DNA of 64,000 bases, taken from the NCBI RefSeq assembly GCF_000381365.1, contig NZ_KB905466.1, positions 246,744 through 310,743 on the forward strand, written 5' to 3'. The DNA is from Bacteroides salyersiae WAL 10018 = DSM 18765 = JCM 12988. GTDB lineage: Bacteria; Bacteroidota; Bacteroidia; Bacteroidales; Bacteroidaceae. The notes under the pieces were generated by a model. That model was not told where the DNA came from and searched no databases. It worked only from the letters and a program-made list of their open reading frames with translations. A program made the translations under genes and the position numbers. Position 1 is the first letter of the stretch. Every line of letters begins with the position of its first letter. This document shows, piece after piece, positions 8,803 to 18,600 of the stretch.

Positions 8803-9009
8803 ATGAAAGGACTTAATGTATTAGCAGCTTTTTTGGGTGGTGCAGCCGTAGGTGCAGCCCTTGGTATCTTGTTTGCTCCGGAAAAAGGAGAAGATACTCG
8901 TCATAAAATCGCAGAAATTCTTCGTAAGAAAGGTATCAAACTGAATCGTAGCGAAATGGAAAACCTCGTTGACGAAATTGCAGCCGAACTGAAAGAAGTA
9001 ACCGATTAA
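8803..9009 (+). CDS. YtxH-domain small membrane-associated protein
   Basis: This 68-residue protein begins with a glycine/alanine-rich hydrophobic segment (NVLAAFLGGAAVGAALGILF, residues 4-23) followed by APEKGEDTRHKI, the signature of the YtxH/GvpT-like family, and a charged helical tail. Family members are often induced by general stress; the exact role is unknown. It begins a compact three-gene unit with spacings of 27 and 3 bases to the next genes, which in layout resembles E. coli yqjD-yqjE-yqjK. Confidence 0.85.
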   Translation: MKGLNVLAAFLGGAAVGAALGILFAPEKGEDTRHKIAEILRKKGIKLNRSEMENLVDEIAAELKEVTD

Positions 9010-9036
9010 AGAAGAACCCAAAAAAACAGAGCCATC

Positions 9037-9399
9037 ATGTTTGCAGACGACAAAAGTATTGAAAACTTCCAGCAATTATTTTTCGAGTTCAAAAAATATC
9101 TGGAACTCCAAAAAGAATACACCAAACTGGAATTAACGGAAAAGCTGACTATACTCCTTTCCACCCTAATTATGGTTTTGGTACTTATCATTCTCGGGAT
9201 GGTGGCTCTGTTTTATTTTTTATTCGCCTTGGCATATATTTTAGAGCCATTGGTAGGCGGTCTCATGGTAAGTTTCGGCATTATTGCGGCTATCAACATC
9301 TTACTAATTGCCATTGTCATTATTTTCCGCAAGAAACTCATCATCTCCCCGATGGTAAACTTCCTTGCCGGTCTGTTTCTTAACGATTCAAAGGAATAA
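9037..9399 (+). CDS. Phage-holin-family / YqjE-like membrane protein
   Basis: This 120-residue protein has an N-terminal amphipathic segment with many charged residues (FEFKKYLELQKEYTKLEL) and two strongly hydrophobic helices at about 50-73 and 78-105. This is the pattern of the putative holin superfamily III/YqjE proteins, which are not phage lysis proteins when chromosomal. It is the second gene of the three-gene unit. Confidence 0.8.
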   Translation: MFADDKSIENFQQLFFEFKKYLELQKEYTKLELTEKLTILLSTLIMVLVLIILGMVALFYFLFALAYILEPLVGGLMVSFGIIAAINILLIAIVIIFRKKLIISPMVNFLAGLFLNDSKE

Positions 9400-9402
9400 G
9401 TC

Positions 9403-9663
9403 ATGAACAATCAGCAACAAAAACCTCAGACAATCACATTAGAATACATCGCCCGGCTCAAAGCGGAGAAACTGGAAGAAATACGGGAACAAAAAAGGGC
9501 AATGAGCCGGACTACGCGAAGAATATTTGCACCACTTGCACCTGCCGCTTCTAAAGGAGATGCGCTGATGAGATCGTTCAATACAGGAATGGCGGTCTTC
9601 GACGGAGTCATGTTAGGATGGAAAATACTAAAACAAGTCCGTCGCTTCTTCAGAAGAAATTAG
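9403..9663 (+). CDS. Small basic protein of YqjK-like layout, function unknown
   Basis: This 86-residue protein follows the YqjE-like gene after three bases. It is basic and helical, with LKAEKLEEIREQKRAMSRTT near residues 19-38 and a weakly hydrophobic stretch (MAVFDGVMLGWKILKQV) near the C-terminus. I do not recognise a named domain. The order YtxH-like, YqjE-like, small basic protein parallels yqjD-yqjE-yqjK of enterobacteria, suggesting a shared envelope-related task; this is inference from layout. Confidence 0.75.
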   Translation: MNNQQQKPQTITLEYIARLKAEKLEEIREQKRAMSRTTRRIFAPLAPAASKGDALMRSFNTGMAVFDGVMLGWKILKQVRRFFRRN

Positions 9664-9750
9664 GAAAAATCTATCAAGAGCTACAATTCAGCAGCCATTG
9701 GCACAATCAATTTACAGCCATAACCAGCAGATAACCAGCATTTATAAGGA

Positions 9751-9830
9751 TGTACACTTTTACATGGCAAGAGTATATACTTTTGTAGTGTAAGAATATA
9801 TACTTCTATATGACAAGAGTATATATTCTT
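9751..9830. repeat. Tandem array with 23-base period
   Basis: Three consecutive 23-base units (9751-9773, 9774-9796, 9797-9819) plus a partial fourth. Each keeps a dyad around a T-rich centre (for example TGTA...TACA in unit one) and ends in AAGAG/AAGAA. The array lies between the 3' ends of two convergent genes. A short direct repeat (ATAACCAGCAG twice, about 9719-9740) lies just before it. Confidence 0.75.
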
Positions 9831-9861
9831 CCGACCCTCTCTTTCATCCCGATTTATCATA

Positions 9862-10500
9862 TCATAAAAAATCTTTTCCCTTAAAGACAAGATCGGCAGC
9901 ATTCTTTGCCCCTATCTTAATCATCAAGCGTTTGCGATAAGTTTTAATCGTATTTTCACTGAGATAGATTAATTCTGATATTTGCTTGTTATTGAATCCC
10001 TTAACGATATATGCCAGTATCTCTTTTTCCCGTGAGGAAAGGTTCGGCCCTTTATTCTCCGTACAGATATAAAACTCTTTTCCATGCCGGATCATATCGA
10101 GAAACACCTCGTTGAAATAAGTTTCTCCACTCCGCAAAGTAGAAATCGCTTTTTGTAGCTCCGACAAATCTGCATTCTTCGAAACCAAGCCATCAATATC
10201 GGCATCAATAAGTTTAGCCAGCATCCAAGGCTCTTCATGCATCGTATAGATCAGAATACGACTATCCGGTGCCTTATCGCGAAGCATTCGGAGTACACTG
10301 AAACCATCCGCTTGGGGAAATTCAAGATCTAATATATACATATTATAAGGAGAACGCACAGAAAAATAATGTTCCAGTTGTTCCACTTCCATAATACCAT
10401 CGCATTTCACACCTTCCAATGCAGAAGCTATCTTCTTTATACCCTCTAAAACAATCGGATGATCATCGACAACCAGTATTTCACAGCATTCCACTTCCAT
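9862..10500 (-). CDS. LuxR/NarL-type response regulator
   Basis: This 212-residue regulator has a receiver domain (about 5-125) with the acidic pair in ILVVDDHPIVLEG, the probable phosphoacceptor Asp in MYILDLEFPQ (about residue 57) and the conserved Lys in LVSKNADL. The C-terminal LuxR helix-turn-helix covers about 148-205 (LSSREKEILAYIVKG ... LSENTIKTYRKRL). It follows the sensor kinase gene after 17 bases and is its likely partner. The target genes are unknown; the divergent 2063-residue protein gene is the obvious candidate. Confidence 0.92.
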   Translation of the reverse strand: MEVECCEILVVDDHPIVLEGIKKIASALEGVKCDGIMEVEQLEHYFSVRSPYNMYILDLEFPQADGFSVLRMLRDKAPDSRILIYTMHEEPWMLAKLIDADIDGLVSKNADLSELQKAISTLRSGETYFNEVFLDMIRHGKEFYICTENKGPNLSSREKEILAYIVKGFNNKQISELIYLSENTIKTYRKRLMIKIGAKNAADLVFKGKDFL

Positions 10501-10517
10501 ACACCACCTCTTTTAGA

Positions 10518-12404
10518 TTAAAACGTAAGCAAGAAAACCGTTCTTCCACTTTCGTTCAATGTTTCAAAAACGGCCGATATCGATTTGGCACGGTCTTGAA
10601 TTGTACGTATACCGATACCTCCTTGCTTATTTGTCGCATCCGCAGCCATAGCAGCAGAGAAAGCATTGCCATCATTCTCTATCCTCAACCGATATTTTTC
10701 ATCGGTCACAGCACTGAGTGATACACTGACTGAGTGTGCTCCGGCATGTTTGGCAATATTCGTCATCAATTCTTGGGTTATACGGTATACTTCGTAAGCA
10801 GTTTCTTGTGGAATCCGTTCCCAACATGTGTCCGAAGCTGCTTCGTAAGCCAACACGAATCCATATGTTTTCTGCATATCGGTCAGATAGTAACCGATAA
10901 TCTTATCGATACTTAAATGATTGAATTCGGGTGGCATCAATTCATGAGAAATATTGCGGACATTCTGCCTAAGCTCATTTACAGACTTCACCATTTCCTC
11001 CTTTTCATCCGGATTGTCTCCCACCGAACTCAATTTCATCTGTAATCCTAAAAGATCGTTAGCTACCCCGTCATGCAGTTCTTTGGCGAAACGTTTACGT
11101 TCACTTTCCAGTCCTTCAATGTATTTTCTGGCAGCTTTCAAATCGCTTTCCTGTTCCAAAAGCTTCATATTTTTCTCAATCTGTTTTCTTTTTTGCGTTG
11201 CGATAATAATGCTGATAGCCAACACCGCTATAAGTATTGTACCGATAATTCCCATTGCCATTCTATTTGCTTCCTGTTTAAGTTGTTCTTGTTGCAGACG
11301 AGCTATTTCCAATTCTTTTTCACGAGTTTCATATTTAGCGGAAAAATCCGACAGTTGCGTTTCCACCTTTCGCCGGGCAAGCGAATCGGTCCACATACGA
11401 GCACTATCCATATAAACATATGCTTTATCCTTTTCTCCAAGGTTCTGATAGCATTTTGCCATTCTTAAATAGAGCGCATCTATGGCCGTCTGTTCGTTCT
11501 GTGGAATATTTTTAAGATACCGCAACCACTTGACGGCTTCTTTATACTGCCCATATTCCAGTAATAATCGCGCTTTCATTTCAATAAAGCCCAACCCTTC
11601 CACTGTTTCCGGCGGTGTTATTTTAAGCAATTCATCGCCTCGGCGCATATAGTACATTACCGAATCTTTTTCCTGCCGGTTGGAATACATCGCCATTATA
11701 TTGGGCAAACAACGCAACTCTGCCCGTGGAAGGTTGTGCTCTGAAGCAACCGCAATGGCTTTTCTGAGAGAAGGTATCCCCCGCTCCGACTCCTTCCTTA
11801 ACATATATATAGAACACTCTATCTGATATGCAAAGACGATATCCGAAGCATTATCCGTTTGCTCTACATAAAAGATAGCCTTACGAATGTAGGTCAATGC
11901 TTCGTCCAGCCGCTTATTATTGGCATAAAACACAGCAAGATTATTATAAATATTGGCAAGCCATTCATCATTTCCAAGCTTCTCGGCCGAATCCAAAGCT
12001 TTTTCATAATAGACAAGAGCCGAATCCGGCATCTGACGGCGACGATAAATAATGCCGAGCGTACTGTAAGCATCAACCAATCCTTCAAGATCCGGATGCT
12101 CTTTCCGGTTCAGCAATCGAACAGCCTCCAACTTATCTGCAAGGGCACTGTCCATATCGCCTGTTGTATAATATAAAAGCCCTCTTCCATTGATTATTTT
12201 CGCATACCAATCTGTACTTTTCACTCCATTCTGACTTAGGGCCGCATTGTAGAAATAGAAAGATGAATCATATTTCGCTTCATCCATGCACCTTTCTCCC
12301 TGTTTACATAAATTCTCTATAATCACATCCGAAGATCTTACCTCCGCCAAAACACCTGTAATTCCTACCAATAAACATATAGCCAATAGAAATTGCTTCC
12401 TCAT
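10518..12404 (-). CDS. Sensor histidine kinase with periplasmic TPR domain (HisKA_3 type)
   Basis: This 628-residue kinase has a signal peptide (MRKQFLLAICLLVGITGVLA), a TPR-rich periplasmic region of about 330 residues (motifs such as LANIYNNLAVFYANNKRLDE), a coiled-coil, one membrane helix (about 377-398, IIGTILIAVLAISIIIA) and a cytoplasmic NarX/DegS-like kinase core. The phosphorylated His lies in RFAKELHDGVANDLLG (about residue 443). The HATPase_c part has the N-box ELMTNIAKHAGAHSV and a GGIGIRTIQDRAKS G-box. It is co-transcribed with the downstream response regulator. The periplasmic TPR suggests sensing of a protein or peptide ligand, but nothing defines it. Confidence 0.92.
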   Translation of the reverse strand: MRKQFLLAICLLVGITGVLAEVRSSDVIIENLCKQGERCMDEAKYDSSFYFYNAALSQNGVKSTDWYAKIINGRGLLYYTTGDMDSALADKLEAVRLLNRKEHPDLEGLVDAYSTLGIIYRRRQMPDSALVYYEKALDSAEKLGNDEWLANIYNNLAVFYANNKRLDEALTYIRKAIFYVEQTDNASDIVFAYQIECSIYMLRKESERGIPSLRKAIAVASEHNLPRAELRCLPNIMAMYSNRQEKDSVMYYMRRGDELLKITPPETVEGLGFIEMKARLLLEYGQYKEAVKWLRYLKNIPQNEQTAIDALYLRMAKCYQNLGEKDKAYVYMDSARMWTDSLARRKVETQLSDFSAKYETREKELEIARLQQEQLKQEANRMAMGIIGTILIAVLAISIIIATQKRKQIEKNMKLLEQESDLKAARKYIEGLESERKRFAKELHDGVANDLLGLQMKLSSVGDNPDEKEEMVKSVNELRQNVRNISHELMPPEFNHLSIDKIIGYYLTDMQKTYGFVLAYEAASDTCWERIPQETAYEVYRITQELMTNIAKHAGAHSVSVSLSAVTDEKYRLRIENDGNAFSAAMAADATNKQGGIGIRTIQDRAKSISAVFETLNESGRTVFLLTF

Positions 12405-12441
12405 AATATAAGATAAACTTTAGTTTTGTTTTTTAGCGAGA

Positions 12442-12449
12442 CAAAAGTA
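12442..12449 (-). promoter_or_regulatory. Candidate -7 element of the sensor kinase operon
   Basis: TACTTTTG on the minus strand fits TAnnTTTG, 38 bases upstream of the kinase start; no clear -33 TTTG. Confidence 0.45.
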
Positions 12450-12520
12450 GCATATTTTTCTACATACATCCCTTATCAAGTTCATACTTTTAACCGCCTA
12501 ATCGGGCGAACAATGCAAAA

Positions 12521-12567
12521 TCACCCTTTTGGGTGACAATGACGCATATGTAATTGACCTACCTTTG
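12521..12567 (+). promoter_or_regulatory. Dyad operator candidate and -7 element before the FG-GAP protein gene
   Basis: A perfect dyad TCACCC-TTTT-GGGTGA occupies 12521-12536 and a -7 element TACCTTTG lies at 12560-12567. The dyad therefore covers the -33/-50 region of the predicted promoter, where a regulator would sit. Its position in the divergent intergenic region with the two-component operon suggests that the response regulator may bind it; this is inference. Confidence 0.5.
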
Positions 12568-12604
12568 TTGCAATCAATAATATTACTAATTTTTTCTTAA
12601 GCTT

Positions 12605-15600
12605 ATGAAAGAACAAATTACCACATGGTTGTTTCTACTTCTATTGGGAAGCGGTTACAATATCGAATCGGTGCAGGGACAGAATGTGATTAATGAATTT
12701 CCTTATGAACTGTCTCCCGAATCTTATAGCAAATGGACTTTGGAAGAAGGGTATGACTGGATTGTCACCTCCTCCATGGGCAAACCGATCTATGGGTTTA
12801 GCGGAACAGGATTAGGATCTTATGTAGTCTCACCACTTTTTGATTTCTCATCGCTCGATCATCCGGAAATTACATTTACAGGAGAAAACTTTCGCTTTGA
12901 AACATTAGATAAGCAAGGGAATGTTCTCTTCAGCAGTTCGGTGCTTGAGGGAAAAAGAATAGTAACTTTCAAAATAGACAAGGAATGTTGCCAATTCAGA
13001 TTTTCCAGTTATCATTCTATCGCGTCGGTAGAAGTGCTTACAGTAAAGGATCTGATTGTCGGTGAAGCAGGAACTACTGATAAAAGCCCGATCTCGCAAT
13101 TTCCTTATACTTTAGAGCCACAAGCTACCGGTTGGCTACTGACAAATGGGAATTGGGGGACTACAACTCCGCTCATCAATGGCAGTAGAATCGCTTTACA
13201 ATCCCCCAGAATTAACTTACCGGAAGAAGGCGGTTCATTATATATCAGCGGAATAGTTGGCAGTTTCACTATTTACGGTGGGACAGATAGAGAAACGTAC
13301 AATCCGCTCGGCTATGCCAACAATGCCAGCCCCACAAGCAATATCATCTTATCAAAAGACATTCATTATTTGAAGATACAAAGCAGTTATAACGGACAGA
13401 TAGGTGCACTAACTATAAACGGTTTTAGTAATGACTTGAACTGGACTGTCAGCGATGACACCTATACTCTATCGGGAGAAGAATGCGAAGCCGGCCAAAC
13501 TGCCTTTTGCTGGTTACCGGAAGTTTCTTTATCAATAAGTGAAAACGGCACAAAAGGAGCGGTTTCCTTTAAAATAGCAAGCTCTTCCATGGAAAACATA
13601 GAGCTATATTTTATAGATCAAAATAACATAAATAAAGAAACCCTCATTACTACTACCAATGGAATAGCTACGGTCGACCTTGGCACTTTGCCCACGGGCA
13701 CATACAAAATGATACCCGGTTTTAAAGCAGTAGCAACCAAAAAAGGAAAAACACCTACAGTAGTAATCAGTAAATTCTTTGCCGGGACAACTAACGGAGG
13801 AACCATGCAATTCGACTTGAATTACTGGTATGACGAAGATAGAGACGGACAAATGGAATTCTGTTTCGGACAAGAGATATACAGAAATTATTGGATATAT
13901 TATGGGAAATACAAATTAATAAATGGCAGGACGCTGAAATACGAGGATCTTCCAGAGGGTATCAGTAGCCTGATGCCTTGCAATATAAACAACGACAAGG
14001 CCATTGACTATTGTGGAGGCATATTACGAGGTAACTATGAGAATCATTCTTTTAACTACAAAGTCTACACAAACGATGAACAAGGTGAAAACAAAGATTC
14101 TCAAATATTTGAATCTTGGGGAACATCCCGTATAACCGGAAAGTCCGGAGAAATTTTTGTCCCCTGCGATTACAATAATGATGGATTAACGGATTTTTTG
14201 TTACCCCATTCTAAAGTTGCCGTACAACTGATAGATGGCTCGTTCGAAATTCACCAATTAGAGATATTAACGCAAGATGAATATCTCAACCGTGACAAAA
14301 CAAATGACGAATGGTCACAAAACGGAAATTATAGCGGAGTGGTCGTTCAAAATAAAAATGACGCATTCCTTAGCGGAAAAGACATGTTTATCGGTGGAAA
14401 AGGAGAATACACCGGCAGCATGGGTTATCAGACAAGCAATATCGATTTCAACAAAGACGGCTATCCAGATATCGTAAACACCGGTACCGGAGAAATCCTA
14501 TTGTATGTAGCAAAAGATAAATATGTGGGATTGCCAATGGGAGGTGCCATTTACTTTAGAGACTTAAACAACGACCAACGATTAGATTATATCGTTTATG
14601 AGCCTGCCAGTAAAACCGTTACTGCACATGTATACCAATCAGATGGAACAGAGAAGACACAACAACTCATCAGCAATCTGAGTATGGATCAGCAAGTGTG
14701 GTGCTATGACTTTGATAAAGACGGAGATATAGACATCTTGTTGCCGTTCAGTTATCTGGAATCCAACGGAGCAGCCTATCTTGTCGTTATGGAAAACGAC
14801 GGAAAAGGTAAATTCAAAATGCACGAAACGGCTTTTGACGAAGCACTGACGTTTAGGGCTTGTGCAGATATCGACCATGACGGATATTATGATATTGTGG
14901 CCCAATATGCAAAACCCAACGTAGTCAATGACGTGCTGCTGCTGAAAGGCAATAATAAAATGCAATTCGAACTTCAGCCTACTCCTCTTATCCACTTGCC
15001 AGAGTCTAAAGATGAATATCGCATACAAGTGGCAGACATCGACAATGATGGTTATTACGACATAATGACCAATGATTACGTTTACTCTGTAAAAGATCTC
15101 TTGCCTGATATTACCGCTAATCAAGCTCCGCAAAAGCCGGAAAAGCCCTCTTATTTGTTCGAACCTTCTACGGGATTCCTAAAAGTAAACTGGCAACTCG
15201 GAAAAGACACAGAATCCTCTTCCGTTGATTTAACTTACGCATTACGCATTGGCACCGAGCCGGGCAAGGGAGATATCTACTATGCCCACGCCAAAGAAGA
15301 CGGAATGCGGTTAAATCTATTGGATGGCAACATGGGATACAACCTTGACCGTATCTTGGATGCCTCGGGATGGAATGCCGGAAAATATTATATCGCGATA
15401 CAAGCCATCGACCCGATGCATAACGGTTCTATGTGGTCGGAGGAAACGATATTTGAAAAGTCACAATCCGGTTTCGGATTCCGCTTATCCGACGAGAGAA
15501 CGGTATGCGATACAATAACCTTGGCCTTGCTCGCGCCTAAAGATCCTTCTTTAGAGTATAAGTGGGATATGGCAGATGCAACCGTCATTTCCGAAAGTAA

Positions 15601-18600
15601 TAATAGTTCTGTCTACCAGATACGGTTTACTACTCCCGGCAAGAAACGTATTTCGCTGCAAACAATCAGTACCAAAGGAGAAGTATCAGCAACGACAGAC
15701 GAAAACATCTATATCTTTTCTAATAAAATAGTTTTAGATACACTGACACTCACACCGAAAGACTATACAGTGGTATATGGAGCCATAGACATGAATGGTG
15801 ATGGCACAATGGAGTTACTCACAAGTAATGGAGTACATGAGTATGACAGCAAAGACACATACAATAAAATCAAAAAGATATACAATACAAATCTCTCTTT
15901 CGACGAAGACATGTATATCACCGATATAAACAAAGACGGCCTGCCGGATATTGTATATTCCGCCTATAACTCCAGTCAACACAAAGACTATCTGTATCAT
16001 TGCATTAACGAAGGAGACAAAGTACTTTCTGTAGAGACTTTCGAGAATCGCTCTTTTAGTGACGGAAAATACTATTTAGATTTTAACCACGACGGACACA
16101 TGGACTATAATACCGGCAGTCGCACTGAAATAAATCTCGGAAATGATATGGATTTTGCACCGGTTGAGATAGGCTATGTCGGTTCTTACATGAGTTATGA
16201 AATGCCTTTCATTACAGACTTAAACAAAGATGGTTTTTATGATGGAGTCAGTAACTATTTCAAAAGTGACGCTAATGTAGAAGTCTACATAAACAATGGA
16301 GATGGAACAATAACGCGGCAACAAATTCCAATAACAGATACTTCGCATTTTGCAGACAAAGAAAGGTTCACCATCTCAGCCGTTGCCGACATGAACAATG
16401 ATGGCTATTCCGATCTCATCATTCAGAAAAACGCCCAAAGCATTCTCATCGCATTGAACAACAAGAATGAAACTTTCGATGAAGTTAAAGAAATCATCCT
16501 GCCAATGGACTTATATAAGGTAGAAATCGGAAATATTTTTGATTTCGATAACAACGGATTTCTCGACATTGCTTTATATTCTTCCCAAAATGCCTCTATT
16601 CTCTATTTCTACAATGATTTGGAGACAAAGATGATGAATTTTGGAGATAACAGATATAATTATGATGGTATTGGACGATATAAGGCTGCTCTTGAAATAG
16701 ACCTGAATGGGGACGGAATACCGGATTTTATTGACACGGACTATGGAAACTATACTTACTTCAGAAACAACACAAGCATCACCAATACCCATCCGGAAAA
16801 ACCTACAAACATCCGTAGTAATCAAACCGAAAAATTCGTCACGCTGCAATGGGATGCGGCAAAAGATGCTGAAACACCTTATACCCAGATGCGTTATAAC
16901 ATCAGTGTAAAAAAACAGGGTTCGACCGGTGCAGGAGCATTCATCCTTTCTCCAATGAATGACCTGAAAGCAGAAGCGGCTATCATACCCTACTATATGT
17001 ATCCTAACGCTACAGAATATTCCATCCCCCTATCAGTACTTCCTACCGGAACTTACGAAATACAGATACAGGCTATTGATGGATGGAACGCTACCTCTCT
17101 CTTCTCCGAACCCTATCTGCTGACGGTAGAATCCAATCCACAGATGCGACTGCCGTTATCCGTTTGCGCAGGAACATCTGCCATAGTCGCCTACACCGGC
17201 AATGCCAGTTCATCCGGCATTACTTGGGATTGGGACGGAGGAAAACAGATATTCTATACGGACTATGGTAAAGAAATACAGTATGAGGTAGTTTGGGATA
17301 CGGAAGGCAAGAAACAGATATCCGTTACTTCCGACGGGGTAACGTCTACTGCCGAAATTTGGGTAGCTCCCGCCATCAACCCGGAATTCTCTATCCCTTC
17401 GCAAGCACTGCTCGTTGCCGAAACACCGATGACTTTGCCGGAAGGCGACTACGAATATTCATGGGAAGTCAGCAAAGACGGAAGTGATTTCAAAGCACTG
17501 GGCGAATACAGAGTTCCACCGGTTCGCATCGTACGCAACGGAAACAGCAACCAAGCAAAAGCAACCTTTATGAGCACCGGCAATTTCGTATTGCGCCTGT
17601 CTGTTTCTACTCCTTGCGGCATCGCTACTTGTGACAAGAGTATTACAGTCGCAGACGAACTGTCCCGACAGGAAATCAACCTGATTACAGTAGATCCTGC
17701 CACCGGAAAATACAGCATATCCTGGCAGTACCCGACTGCAATCCCTGCATTTGTCAGCAATGTAAACATCTACAAAGAAGGAAGCAAGTACAATGACTTC
17801 TATTTATTAGCTACCGTCCCTGTTTCGCAAACGAGCTTTGTAGATATGACATCCAACCCGCAAGTTCAAGCATCGCGCTATCGTCTGACATTGCAAACCA
17901 ATTATGGTGCAGAAACCACTCCTGGCACACCTCACCAAGGTGTACATGCCATGATAAACAAAGGTACAGGTAATGGATGGAATGTTACTTGGAGCCAATA
18001 CGAAGGAGCGCCCATAGAGACATACCGTATCTTAAGAGGTACCACCCCAAATAACCTGACCGTAATAGCAGAGATCTCGGGCAATAACACCTCTTACTCA
18101 GATCTCAATGCTCCCGCAGGCATCCTCTACTATGCATTGGACTTTGATGCCAAATACGAAGACAATTGGAAGCCGATGCAAACCGGCCGACAAAGCAGAG
18201 CCGGCAAAGCAACCGTACGCTCAAATATTGTCAGTACTGACGGTGCAGCCAATGTAATTTTTGCAGAAGATATTATCGTTCATTCAACAGAAGAACCAAC
18301 CCTTTCACCGGAACAAACCAGCATCCATCTGACTGCCGATATCTATCCGTTAAATGCTACATTCAGGGCGGTCAACTGGACAATAGTATCGGGTAATGAC
18401 ATTGCAACTGTCAACCAGAACGGAATACTGACTGCCAAAGGCGATAAAAACGGTTCAATAACTGTACGGGCAAGTGCGATCGATGGTTCTAATGTGTACA
18501 AGGAAATAACCGTCACTGCAGATGGGCTGACCTCGATAAACGAACTGGAAAAGGAAGACAATACTCTTATATATCCTTCACCCGTAACGGATATGTTATA

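Noticed and set aside
9037-9399. Prophage holin
   Set aside because: No phage genes are nearby; the three-gene layout fits a chromosomal YqjDEK-like cluster.
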